Shown here in pieces: positions 1 to 12,114 of a DNA stretch of 64,000 nt; position 1 is the first letter of the stretch; every line of letters begins with the position of its first letter. Source of the stretch: Panorpa germanica (Eukaryota; Arthropoda; Insecta; Mecoptera; Panorpidae). The translations under genes and the position numbers were made by a program. Under the pieces are notes generated by a model that saw nothing but the letters and a program-made list of their open reading frames with translations, did not search any database and was not told where the DNA came from. Where the stretch lies: contig OY783216.1 in assembly GCA_963678705.1 (NCBI GenBank), forward strand, positions 1,426,001 through 1,490,000, in the 5' to 3' direction.

Positions 1-119
1 TATGTTATTTTTTATTGATAATATACTACTAGAATGCTGTTGTTACTAGGAAGGAAACGAATTAATGAATATGCATTATTAATGCAGTTGAAATTGCTTA
101 AGACTTCAAACAAAAAGAA

Positions 120-1165
120 TAAGTCGCGGAATTAATGGAGAATTAAAAAGGGACAAGAATAGAAGTAGGAAGGAGAGCAGTCAAGTTCGAGGACAAAATG
201 AGTAACGCTGAAGGAGAAATCTTAAGAAAAATTAGGGAGGAGTAGAATGGAGAGTGAGATTAAGTTTTCATGCGAGAAAAAGGTAACAAGCGAAAAGAAT
301 ATTGGTCAGTTATTAAAGGGAGGCAGTGAAAGGAAGAGGTGGATGGCGGAGATATAGAGAAGCAGCGAGGAAAGAGAAGGAATGGCAGAGTAGAAACAAA
401 AGGGAGAATAGCAGGATGAGCGAAGCAGTAGCAGAAGCAGTTTTGTTTTTATTTTTATAAGAATAATTTTTTCTTTTGGAAGGAGTGAGAATGTTTAGAT
501 ATAATAAGGATCAAAGTTAAATTAGGTCATCCGCACACGACGCGACTGGTTGCAAATCTTAGCCCGAATCTGCCCGAAGCGAATGTGATTACAACTATGT
601 TGTTAGTAAGAGGTCGAACGTGTATGCGAGTGAGATAAAACACGAGGAAAGGCATACGAGTCGACTGATTGCAAACTAAACGAGAAACGAAGTTTTCAAC
701 GAAAACGAGCACGAGCCATGTCGAGCCGTGTATCGTGACTCTATAGAATTTTTAAAAATAGCAAAACAGGGGTTCTAACACCATTCTATTGGGTTATATT
801 TGATTGTATGTATGTATTTAAATACTTTTCAATAGTATTCGCAAACATCACTGTTGATGAAACCAACAGTGCCCTGCGACCGAGAAATCTAGTCGTTGAA
901 TGTATGCTCAAAACCAGTTTCAAATCAGTTTAGTTACGTTCGTGCCGTGTGTTTTATCTCACTCGTAAACACGTTCGTTCTTTTACTAACAACACAGTTG
1001 TAATCACATTCGGTTCGGGCAGATTCGGGGCTTAGGTTTGCAATCAGTCGCCCCTTCTGCGGACGCCCTTAAGCAGATAGAGTGATATGTTATGTTATGA
1101 TATGTTACAGCACAAGAATAGAGTGCCAAATGGCAAAAACATTAAAAAAAATAAAATAAAATAAG
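120..1165 (+). mobile_element. 3' end of a non-LTR retrotransposon, split by a MITE
   Basis: Decayed, 5'-truncated copy of a non-LTR family seen five times in the window (also near 2218, 7316, 24640 and 34170). The shared landmarks are a purine-rich coding remnant with a text like 'ggtggatggcggagata', then 'ttttggaaggagtgagaatg', then a tail ending 'ggcaaaaacatt' followed by A/T-rich short repeats. The best coding copy is the one at 7316-8066, which shows that this is the C-terminal end of an RT-type ORF2. Here the ORF is broken by stops. A 544-bp inverted-repeat element (525-1068) interrupts the 3' UTR, so the copy is made of 120-524 plus 1069-1165. Confidence 0.6.
525..1068. mobile_element. 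PIF/Harbinger-like MITE with TTA target duplication
   Basis: The two ends form a long imperfect inverted repeat of about 110 bp. The left arm holds 'gcgactggttgcaaa' and 'gaatgtgattacaact', and both recur in reverse complement in the right arm. The termini read GGTCATCCGCA and, inverted, GGGCGTCCGCA. The element is flanked by TTA (522-524 and 1069-1071). The related uninterrupted retroelement copy at 7.3-8.1 kb (minus strand) has the equivalent of 'aattaagca' with a single TTA, so the duplication is supported by an empty site. A TTA/TAA target is typical of PIF/Harbinger; no transposase is encoded. The 61-codon open frame inside it is a shadow of the arm. Confidence 0.6.
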
Positions 1166-2217
1166 TCACAGATATTTTTTTGATCAAAAGATTTGTCTAG
1201 AATTTCCAATAAATTAAATTCGTATTACATTCTGCTACATAATTCTTATTCAACTTTCGAATCGCTTGATTCGCTTCATTCACATAAACACACATTCTAA
1301 AAAGCAATTCTTTCATGTTTTTTCCAAGGGGTACTAAAATCATACACACTCCTATCTTCCTTATCACAATGCCGTTTAAATATATTCGTAGATACTTCAG
1401 ATCAATAAAATATCTCATTCTATTTAAATTATACCTGTAAAACTTCAATACACATTTAAGGAGGTTCTTTTTGTTACATTTTATCATAAAATAGATATCA
1501 AAGTTGTTTGAATAGCGTGGAAATCTGTCGTAGGCTGAAGGAAATGAAATATTGTTACTGAAACGCGTTGATGAGGGTGGGGGGACGGTGAGGGAGGCGA
1601 CAATCTAGCACAGTGATAAATATGGAGCAGATTCGTATCGTGTTGCTCTGATTTAAACCAGTTACACTGTTAACAACGTGTGGTGGAACACGTGGCGAGA
1701 TGTGAAAAACATCGCAGCATTCCTTTGTTCGTCGTTATTCAATTCAGTTTGCAACCCTGGGAAGACTGTCAGCCATTTATTATTATCATTTTGCTTTTTA
1801 TTATCGTTGATATAATTTCTATTTGACTCCAACACAAGTTTGTTGTTATGTTCTTTTTTTCACTCTGGATGTCTTCTTCATCTGACGTGTCCAGGCACGT
1901 GTCCGCCCGAGGCCCGCTCTTGTAAGGGCCTCGCATTCTGACGCAATAACCCTATAAAAATTATAGACATTGTAAACAACAACTGATAAGCACAAATGTT
2001 CACAAAAACCAAAACTGCGTGTTCAAACCAATCAGACTAAAAAACAACAACAAACGTGTTTTCCTTTGATTTTACCGATTCCAGATGGGAATGTGTTTTG
2101 TTTACTAAAACGTCAACAGAACACAAAAATGTATAAGAACTCTTTCTTTGGTGTGCAACGTTTATATTCTCTAAGTTTGGCTGTTATGAAGTAATATTGA
2201 TAATGTATAAATAAATG
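1166..2217. other. Gene-free stretch with one perfect stem-loop
   Basis: No recognisable gene. A 96-codon frame on the minus strand (1197-1487) is basic and low-complexity and resembles nothing known to me. A GC-rich island around 1885-1935 contains a perfect 8-bp stem (1908-1915 with 1926-1933, CGAGGCCC / GGGCCTCG, 10-nt loop). Confidence 0.4.
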
Positions 2218-2612
2218 AAAAAAATTCATAATAGCAAATTTAACGAAAGATATAAGATGATTTGGAAGAGAGAATACATACCGGAATACATTCGAGAAAA
2301 AGAGACAAGGAACATAGGAAGATGGTGTGCTAGAGAGAGATAGTAACGTTGGAACACATTAAGTATTCATGTGAGAAAAGAGTAAAAAAGAAAAGTAGAT
2401 TGTGTAGTTATTAAAGAAAGGAAAGCAGGTAAAAACAAGAGGAAGAGTAGGAAGAAGAGAGAAGGAGCAGAGATATAAATTTATCTGTTTTGTTTGTATT
2501 TGTATTTTTTCTTTTGGAAGGAGTGAGAATGGGTAGATGGTATGTAATTTAAGGATTTAAAGTAGAAAAATGTAGTGCCTAATAGCAAAAACATTACTAT
2601 AAAATAATATCA
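2218..2612 (+). mobile_element. Decayed 3' end of the same non-LTR family
   Basis: The order of landmarks is the same as in the copy at 120-1165: a purine-rich coding remnant, then 'cttttggaaggagtgagaat', then the tail 'agcaaaaacatta' followed by A/T-rich sequence. It is shorter and more degraded, and no frame is open for long. It has no MITE in its tail, so it too shows the pre-insertion layout. Confidence 0.55.
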
Positions 2613-3245
2613 ACATACATATGCAGTGGTGTAGCTCTCATGTATGCGAGGTCGTTAGTGATAGAACTCAGCATCGGACATAAGTGAGAAATGGGAGAGA
2701 AAATAAATTCGTTTCCATTTTAGTAATTGAGAAACGTTACACTACTATATTCATTATCCAAGAACAGAATCACTTTAAGATTTTCATCTCAATTTCCATT
2801 CTAAATAAAGCTACGCATTTCTCTTATTGTTTTGATATTGTGTGATTTCAAGGGAATATTTTTAACAGGGTTCAGGGTTGATCAAAGCCTTTGTATCCTA
2901 AGTAACAATATAGAAATTCAGGGTGGTTACAGGGAGAACCGGTGGATATAGTTGTATAGGGTTGTCCTGTAGGAGAGGATTTTGTAATTCCTGGTCACGT
3001 ATTATATCAACTCACTGATAATATTGGTATTTAAATCTGTATAGAAAACTCTACAATACAGCAATGTGTTCTGACCTGAACAAAATAGTAAATAGGGTGG
3101 AAATTCAAGGGTAAAGACTGACACAATTAACGATTTTGTTACATGTAGGGGTACAAGTATTGTGTTACCTGGGAAGATGTTCATATAGAACTTGCTAGCT
3201 TACTACAAGCGCATTTAAATGTTAACAATAGCTATTTCTTCTTAA
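2613..3245. other. Gene-free; short motif shared with 29.85-29.94 kb
   Basis: No gene seen. The stretch 2625-2690 (ggtgtagc ... gaactcagcatcgga) resembles 29858-29930, in the same orientation, and may be a fragment of a dispersed repeat. The 60-codon minus-strand frame at 3002-3184 has no recognisable domain. Confidence 0.3.
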
Positions 3246-3804
3246 GGTGAAATATTACTTCATGGTTATACAGTTAGATATAGATGGCGACAGTGTACTA
3301 AAATGACAATCAATTTACAAATTTGTACTAGCAGTCCATGTTTTGGAATATGAAAACGTTAATAACTTTGCACACGATTGAGCTATTTGAACCATATAAA
3401 CTTTAGGAGTCAGATAAATGTTCAAGCTTTGTTTATAAATAAATCATTAATTAGTATATCAATTATTTAGTAACATATAGTGTGCTGAAATTCAAGTTTC
3501 TATTTTCTGTTAATATTTTTTTATCAGCATTCAAGGATATGCGCTTCATATTTTCTAATGGTTCCAAAGTTCTTTTTATATATATATACATCGCTTCCAA
3601 AGTCATTAAAAGTCAGAGGAAGTAAAATGTGATACGTTATTCATCTAACGGTTTGCAGCTTTAGATTTTGATTCGCGTTTGTAGTTACTTACATAAAACG
3701 ATTTAAACATAAAAAAACATGGTTTTTTTTGATAATTATTAACATGCTGTATAGTATCGCCATCTATATTTCGCCTATCAAAAATGGCTAAGTATCGTTT
3801 CACC
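3246..3804. mobile_element. piggyBac-like MITE with TTAA target duplication
   Basis: Flanked by TTAA (3242-3245 and 3805-3808). The ends are GGTGAAA...TACTT in inverted orientation, and a second inverted block (atatagatggcga) lies about 40 bp inside each end. It is 559 bp long with no coding capacity. The TTAA site and the end structure fit a non-autonomous piggyBac-type element (inferred; no transposase is present). The right 200 bp recur at about 36527-36744 inside a Syt7 intron. Confidence 0.55.
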
Positions 3805-3808
3805 TTAA

Positions 3809-6800
3809 GTGCTAATAACTTAAATATATTTTAGATTCAAACTGCAAAGAACACACACACACACGCTTATAAGTCGTACAGTATATTTAATGGTTGCTGT
3901 ACAAAACAAAGTACCTGTAGCTCAAAAGGTTTGTAGCGAGCCTGTCTTCAACATTTCCACACTGTACTTTATCTTTATTGCTGGCCGCAGGAAGCAAACT
4001 AAAGATGCCTCGTAGTAAATAGAACCACTATGCAATGCAATCATAAGCTGAAGATATAATAATAAATAAACAAGATGTACGATGCAAAACAAATAGAATA
4101 TAAACTGGTAGGTACATTGTATATACGTTGAACAAACTTCAGGCAGAGGCGATGCTACAGACGGGCGCTTAATAGTCTAGATATAATACGTGACAGTTGT
4201 TAAATATGACATTATATTGATGTAGAATAATATAGATATGTATAAATTTTAATAAATTATATATAAAAATAACTAAAAACGTGAGTTCTGTCCACTCCAA
4301 ATATCAACTGTGTTGACCGTTATCTCTACATCGAAATCTATGGCGTTCATGAGTATATGTTTTCACTGAACGGTCACTGTTTTACCGACAGACGAGCTGT
4401 GTACCAATTAAAGAAATATAAGTTCTTTGCATATTTAATATTTATTATGTCTTAATAGAATATTAATATTTATTATATCTAGACAGCTGTCACTTTCGAC
4501 GAATGTGTATGGAGAACAAATAGGAAAATATACCTTTCTCTCTCGCACACATTTTGGACACACTTTTAATCTATAGGAAATTTAGGCTATTCACTCTCCA
4601 TATATATATGCCCTAAGATATCATCCTACAATGTTTTGTAAATTGCGAACTTACTAATTCGGTGCTGACTACATTGATGGGAGGATGGGAATATTGGTTG
4701 AGTGGCACAGATACACAGCATACAGCTAGCAGGGTATGAAACTTTAACTAATGCTTGAAACATGAGAACTAGTTTCGTGCTCGGTGTATCATTGTGTAAT
4801 ACGAATATTCGAGAGCATGTCTCTTGGCAATCTAAACCTGCGAATACAGATGTAATTGGCAGTATGAGTAGGAAGAGCTATTGTACGCTGTTCATATTTT
4901 ATGTACATACAATGAAGAATAAATTACTTGTTGAAATATCTGCGAACTCATTCATTAAAAAGGACATTTTTAGTTATTTCATAAACGGTAGGTTAACCAA
5001 TTAACGCCCACCTAACGGTTTTTCATTTAATAGTTCAACAAAGGTTACCAGTGGAATGAAAACTATGAATATTTTTAATAAAGCATTAATATTTCTATTA
5101 AAGGATCGAGTTTGAATTAACAAGATTGCTAAATTTAACAATTTATGATAAAAAAAAGAAACTATGTCAATGGGCGTTATTAGGCACCATTGATCCAAAC
5201 AACGCACGGATTAAAATAATCAAAGAAATAACATTAAATGAAAGCATTTTCCAAAACAAATCGAAGCAATAAACATTTTCATTAAATATAATCAGTTGCA
5301 GCCTCTAGGACAATTGAAATACATATCTTCCTTAGCCATACCCACATACAGTTCTTGATCATTTTTGGTGCACGTTACTATGGGTGTTATTGGGCACAAC
5401 TCCACTATATGTTCGCACATTTGTGCTAAATAATATAACATAATAACATTGGATTTTTTTTATTAAATTATGAAATATAAACACATTTACTTATGTTGAA
5501 GCTATTAAATAAAGAGTTTGTGCAAAACTTTGCAAATAGCTTACCCTTCAACTTATTATCTAATAATAAAATCGCAACGCGCGTCACTTCCACTTCTTAT
5601 AATGCACCTAATTAAACTAACGCATAGCAACAACAGCAAATGTGATAAATGACTACACACCCTGTATTCTCCTATCCACCGCGTTTAGCGGTTTCTAGCT
5701 TTTATGTGTATCTGGTTAGCGTCAGGTGCGCGTTATTTGGGTGACCTGCCTTACTCAAAATAAATTTAAATTTTGAGAAAACTAAAAATATGAGTTGCGT
5801 CCCTGTATATATATACATATACATATATTATATCAACCGTGTAATCATAGAAAATTCAATATAAACTTGAAATTGTTAAAAATGACGTTTCAAACGGAAG
5901 TTAAGTAAAATCGTTATAGAATTGTGTGAAGGTGGTTGCCTGTCGACTGTCGATAATGCCGTTGCAAGGAAACGCGGAAATTGGAAAATATGTTGTATCA
6001 ACAAGTCTTGAAGTGGTAGTAGATGGTTTATGGGAAACAGAAAAGGGGACTCGTGCACATTTCCACCCACCACCCACTAAGAAATGTTAGGAGTGGGGAT
6101 GAAGTGGTACAGACCACAAGAAAACAAAGTCTATGAGACTGCTTGCTTCACTGACGGACTGTATGAAGTGATTGAAGTGAAATTCTTTGTTTATTTTATT
6201 TAGATAAAAGTCTATTTTGTTATTTATTTCTAAATGAAAAGTGATTTGACGAAATTGTCAAAATAATAATGTGGGAAGGAATTCTAGTAAGATAATGAAG
6301 TAGCGACGTTTCTGGATTAAGATGGGACGGTAAATTTAAGGTAACATCGAAATAAATGTTGGTTCTTGTACCCCTCCGAAAAGAAGGTACCTTCTAGTTC
6401 CTTCGTAGTACAATAAAGTACTGTGCACAATTTACCCAAAATATACCCATTTTTTTGCTCTAAAATGGCTTAATGGTCTAGTTTTCGGGCCCAGCATAAT
6501 GAACCCTGCATTATCCATAACCTGCGTTGGAAACAAAGCGAACCACAATTTGTCAGCATAAAGACAATGTGTTTAATATAAAGCACAAATTAGTGGATAG
6601 AATGAGTAGGGCTAATGTACACCAAAAGAGGATTATTAAATCGATTGAACTCAACACCAGGAGGTGGAGGTGAACCCAGAGTGCGACCCGAAAGACCAAC
6701 GACAACGACAACGAGGAAACCGAAGACCACTCCGGTAAACAAATGATTATGTAACCGTCTTATAGAAATATTAATTAGTCTGAAGATATAAAATACAGGG

Positions 6801-7315
6801 TAAGTGTAAGAAGGTAGGGAAAGGGGATGAAGCACAAACAATGTAATGAGTGTCGATAATACCACATGACCTTGTGACCCTTCTCCAATAGAAACCTGAG
6901 CCTTTATTAGGTTAAGAACAAGAGCGAGTACACTCCGGTATTTCTTTGGATTAAATGTCGAAAACTAATTAAATTATTTGAGAAGGAATTAAGTTATAAA
7001 CCATTTAAAATATAGTTGAGAGTTTAGCTTGCTCATCCGCTACCGTCATGCAATTAGGAACTTCTTTTTTTGTTGTTTTATTTGAGTTTGTCTTTGAGGG
7101 TGATGTAGTATTAGTTCTAGTAGAGAGACATAGGTTGATTCACTAATTCGGCGAGCAGATAGTTTGATGTTAGTTAGCTGGATGTATTTAGAAAATCTTG
7201 ATGGCCGTTTCCAGAATATCAAACTTGAAATAAATCTATTTCGCAGCTTTACTTAACTAAAGCTTTACTTGTTATACATAAATAAACTTAATGAACCAAA
7301 TTTAACTAAAGAAAA
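3809..7315. other. Gene-free AT-rich stretch
   Basis: No gene, RNA or complete repeat recognised. Short dinucleotide runs occur (CA near 3850, TA near 5808-5825). The open frames of 60-91 codons are uncharacterised and show no domain or splice-compatible structure. Confidence 0.4.
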
Positions 7316-8066
7316 ATATTATTATTTATTATTATTTTAATTTTAATGTTTTTGCTACATTCTTATGCCCTAACTCATTTATTTACATGTCATTGTGCTT
7401 AATTCAATTTTGATCCTTATTAAATCTTTTTTTCAAACTACTGCTTCGCTCCTCCTGCTACTGTCCCTCCTGTTTCTACTCTGCCATTCCTTCTCTTTCC
7501 TAGTTTTTTTTTCTCTATCTCCGCCATCCACCTCTTCCCTTCACTTTCGGAATTACATTCTTCTGCCTTAAAAAGATTTAAAAAGCTTCAACCTTCCTTT
7601 TTCTAATTATTTCTGCCATCCATCTGTTCCCTTTCTTGCCCCCTTTTAAGAGCTGCCCAATATTCATCTCACTCCCTACTTTTTCCTTACAATCAAAGTT
7701 AATGTGCTCCAGTGTTTCGTCCTCCGTTCCACACACTCTACACTTTCTTTCCTCACTACTTTCCCAGTATCTGTTTCCTTTTTCCTCATTTCCCAATCTA
7801 AACCTTGCTGTCCTTCTTATGTTTTTTATGTCTTTTTCTATTAGGTACTGAGGTATATTACTTTCCCAAATCCTTTTATATCTTGTATTGTAATTGCTTT
7901 TCTCGACTTTTCCCATTTTTTCCTGTTGTTGTATCACCTTATCCCTTCTCCTTAGCTCCTCTTCCAGACTTACACCTCCTTCTCTTCTCCTCCCTGCCTC
8001 CTCGATCGCCATTCCATTCCTTTCAAAATACTCCTTTCTCTTTTTCGGGAACAGTCAAAAAACTTA
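7316..8066 (-). mobile_element. Best copy of the non-LTR family: ORF2 C-terminus plus TAA-tailed 3' end
   Basis: On the minus strand a frame of 144 codons (8012-7578), continuing upstream without a stop to about 8060, encodes a charged segment. It includes the string [16 protein letters not shown] and a zinc-knuckle-like motif of spacing C-x2-C-x8-H-x4-C (CRVCGTEDETLEHINFDC). This C-terminal motif is known after the RT domain of many insect non-LTR elements. The RT domain itself is missing, so the copy is 5'-truncated. The 3' UTR ends in 'gcaaaaacatt' followed by an irregular TAA repeat (about 7316-7345). Frames on the plus strand here are antisense shadows. Confidence 0.65.
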
Positions 8067-8809
8067 TTCTTAGCATATAAACAATATAATTAAATAATCT
8101 ATCGAGTGGTTTCTTACAGGAACGCGAGCTTCACCATAATGTTCACTATTCATCAGTCGTTCACTATTTTTCCCCGTAAAGGTGATTAAGGCAACATACA
8201 AAACCCTATTAACCTATTTTATGACAAAACCCTTATGAATAATTAAATATCAAATTAAGATTAGCTCTGATAAAGAAGCAATAAGCTCTACACGTGAATT
8301 AGGTCATATTTTTATAAAAGGGTCTACTTTGTAAAACAATAACAAGTTCAGTAGGTAATTAGCTCCGGTATAACACAAAGTAGTTGCTTATTTCTGAAGC
8401 TTAAATGAAGTTTTTCTTTATTTACTTATCATCAAATTCCATCGATACGCTTAGGAACAGGTACGCAGTTGCGGAAGTCGTAAATATTAACTGTAGTAGC
8501 TGGTAACAAAAATTGCGTGACTCGGACGTTAGAACTTGGAATAACTTAATTATAAAGCCAAGTATCCATCAAAAGAACAAACGCTTTTATTCTTGAATAA
8601 AAGATGAGGATACGTAATGTTTGTTAGTCAGATATGTAGATGCATTACTCAATTTATTAATAAACACACCTATTTTTATTGATCTGATTGCATGATTGCA
8701 GATGTGAGAAGTAAATTGATTAAATGTATTGTGCAATTTATAATTGGCCAACAAATAAAAGTATAAATTAAAAGTGTACTAAATTTCACATATGTGTAGT
8801 GTTTCTTTT
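8067..8809. other. Gene-free stretch
   Basis: AT-rich sequence with no gene or repeat structure that I can support. Confidence 0.3.
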
Positions 8810-8935
8810 CTTTTATTAATATTTAATTGAGTTCATCAACTTTCAAAAGTTATTAGTACTTAAAGCAATATATACATTTTTAAACATTTGTAATACATAA
8901 TTTATAGTTTATAACTACGAGTATGAGTGCTTAAT
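8810..8935. repeat. Dispersed repeat (fragment), related to 56.75 and 63.55 kb
   Basis: The string 'aacatttgtaatacataa' and nearby text (tgagttcatcaac... ttattagtact) recur at 63553-63800, and more weakly at about 56750-56850. No ends or coding content are visible. This copy lacks the 'gggcgataaaaggctac' segment found in the 63.6-kb copy. Confidence 0.4.
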
Positions 8936-11821
8936 GGAGGGGTAGGGTTTCAGCGTAAAAAAAAACACTTTTTTGCGATTTTTTTTCTCAAGTATAGATT
9001 GAGCAATTTTATTCGAACCTTTTGTACATTATTGAGCATACTTTTGACTATGTTGTATAATTTTATCATGCAGCAATATTGAAGCATAAGCCGGTAACAG
9101 AGCTTCCTCCAGAAGGTCTTGGGAAAATAGACAATTTGCGGTGTTCACTATAACTTAACCGGAAATTATCTGAATATGAAAAACCATTAAAATTTAGTTA
9201 AATTATAATCAAATCTTCCCCCCAATGTTCTCTGATAATTTTTTTTTTCATTTAAAAATTTTTGGCGGCCATATAAAGTGTGAACTGTTATTTTCCACGA
9301 GAAATTCCGCCATTTTGTGTGTGGGAACACCCTTAATGTAAAAAAAAAAATTTATCTAAACGGTGGGGGGAGGTGTTTTATATGTAGAAAATGTGTACGA
9401 AGTTTGAAATGAATCGGTCAATTAGTTTTTAAATAGCAGTGAACACGGACTTTGAAAAAGTAGTTTTTATTAGTAGTTAGGGTTATAGCGTTAAAAATCC
9501 GCCCTTAAAATAAAGAGATTAAATTAATTCATTGATTGGAGCTTTTGAAGAATAATATCCTTTTTGTTAGTGAGCTGATACATTGTTCATAGATTACTGG
9601 AATGTTCCTTGTTCTTTAATGTATAGTATAATTATTTAGATAAGATAAAACGTAATTATATGAAACGTTACATGAAGAAATGTAACATAATTGACATACG
9701 ACATTGCTAGAAAGCTGAGAAAGCTAAAGCCAAAACTTTATTTCATACGTTTGAACAAACAATTCTCTAAAGTTTAGTGAGTACGTGGCTAAAGAATTTC
9801 CCAGAATGTATAAATACATGTTGATTAAACTATTTTAATATTCATAAGTTTTCAGTACTTCATTGTTTATTAAAAATAAACAAAGTTATTTTAAAATATC
9901 TTAAAGTTTGAAAACAATCAACAAAAACTACTCGTTGCTACAATATTATGGTTACAGTTTTTTTTATCAGTTTTATGTAAACTTATTATATATTAAATTC
10001 TTCGTAGTATGGTTATGTAGCAACTAGGAGTAATGAACATAAACAACTGATTTAACAATTCAGTAAAATAGCAAAAACTCTTGAATAAGAAGGTATCTAT
10101 GTATTTCTTACAATTGTTTTGTCTTCCGACTTTACAATCTCCTTTACATTTCATTTAACCTAATTAATACTTCAAATATATCTTCCTCTAGTTTGTCCTT
10201 CTCTATTCTCTTTCTTATTACATTCACCATCAACCGTACAAATAATTTGGATCCGAAGCGTATAAAATTCGAATACGATGTTCTAGAATCCGACATAGTA
10301 CAGGAATCGACATTTGTGCGATATAAAAAAGGAGGAATCCATTTCAAAGGCATTTTGGATCAAAAACGGTGGCGAAAATTTCAGAAGCAAAATGCATTTC
10401 CCCACCTTATATGTTTAATCTTTAAAATACAAAATTTCTTTTCCTGAACGTACCCAAATATATTTTCTACCTGTGGCTTAGAACGTGCTTCGAAAAATCT
10501 TACTCAAATTGTAATCATGCTATTTGACATTACTACGATATGAAATTTTTTTTGTAAAATAATCCTCTTTCGCACCTTCTGCCAAGACCTACCCTTAATA
10601 GGATCCTATTTCTCCTCTTTTCTTCCTTTTCTCGTCCTCTTTTCCCCAATATACTTCCTCCCAAAATCATTCCTCAACCTTTCCTTAAAATTCCTTGTGT
10701 GTATCTAAAAAATATTCTACAAATTTGATTTAGAACGGTCCAAGAAAATGTAAGAATAAGTTAACAATGGAATTCACTGAACCATAATATTTTTGCGCTT
10801 TAATTATTGTTGTTAAAAAATAACAAAATCATCTAGACAGAGATTTGAGTAAGAAGCCTGTTTAAAAAATTCGTGTTATCTTTTTAGGCGTGTCAAAGGC
10901 GTGTTGTTCACTAATTATAGTCCTTGGTCACAGAATTATTCATAAACCAAAATAGAAATAATTACGAAAAACATTTGCTGGGTTTTAATATTATTTAATG
11001 AGAATCTTATAAAGAACTATATAAACTCGGCCACGCTTTTCTGTAGCTCAGTCTGATGTGGATGGAATTAGGCAAATTTATCTTAATTTCATTTTATTTG
11101 GTTGCATTTATGAGTTATCTGAGTATTGAAATTTTTCATATAACTACATACTCACTTCGCATTTTGATATCTCTGTCAATATATTTAAGAGCATGATCCA
11201 AATAAAATGACATTTGCTATTAAAAAATGAAATTAACTTAGTTAAATTACTAGACAGTCTGGCAATAATTTAGTATCCATTCCATTAGCTTTGACCTAGA
11301 TTCCTGCAGATATATCTTCTGATATTATCCTCCATATATTGTTTCCATGTATCCCAGATCAATAAGAGACTGTTGACGTCTTCCAACATCCATTTAGAAG
11401 GTCAGCACTTTTAGATTAGATTATTTTTAGAAAGATCGGATTAAAATTATATCGTGAACTGAACTTGACCTTCGACCTGCAAATACCACTCACAAAAATA
11501 AACTGCAAACTAAAACTATGTTGTTCATTGTTCGGTTTTTAATTACCTTTTAAAGTACAAGCATTCCATGGTTACGACCGTTACATTTTACAAGTATTCA
11601 ACTATAAAAACTCAAATATAGTTATGTAAATATTTATTTTGATTTGAATATCAGAACGTTACCACCATAGAATCTTTATCGAATATAGGCTGACGTTAAA
11701 TAAATTAGATAAAAAAATTAATTAAATCTACTTGTATATTATTATTTAATAAATAAAAAGTGCATGACAACTAAATCTTTAATAAGATAATTCATTGAAC
11801 AAATAGTTAATTTTAATAAAG
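8936..11821. other. Gene-free; probable decayed repeats
   Basis: The part 8937-9510 has homopolymer A/T runs and phrases such as 'gtacgaagtttgaaatgaat' that are common in insect interspersed repeats; the edges cannot be set. Two overlapping opposite frames around 10144-10447 (69 and 84 codons) have no recognisable domain. A purine-rich minus-strand patch at 10560-10700 could be another retroelement remnant. No supported gene. Confidence 0.35.
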
Positions 11822-12114
11822 TAAAGTAGCGTGCCTTAGACGGGCCCCGTATCAAAATTTGTTGGGGGCCCAAATGATGAGTATAGATTTTTCACAAAAG
11901 GTACAAAAACGCTCGCATTGAATTAAAATAATTATACATTGATTATACGTTATTACTTACAATTAATACTCCTAAGTACTAAGCTAAGTACGGCCTAAGC
12001 GTTTAAGTGAGATTGTGGATAACATTGTTCGAATTTTTTCTTACACAAGTTTGGGGCCCTTGTAGCCAGGGGGTCCCGTATCATTGATACGGCGATAGCT
12101 GCGCCACTGTTTCT
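11822..12114. mobile_element. Possible DNA-transposon remnant (hAT-type end)
   Basis: Both ends carry inverted text around a GGGCCC block followed by CCCGTATCA; read inward from the right end, the terminus is CAGTGGCGCAGC. Termini starting CAGTGGCG are known in hAT-type elements. The left terminus is degenerate and no 8-bp target duplication is visible, so this is tentative. Confidence 0.35.

Noticed and set aside
7636-8080. Plus-strand frames of 71 and 91 codons
   Set aside because: They are antisense to the retrotransposon ORF2 end on the minus strand, which has the recognisable zinc-knuckle motif.
10144-10447. Overlapping opposite frames of 69 and 84 codons
   Set aside because: No domain, no splice signals, no way to tell one strand from the other; treated as chance.
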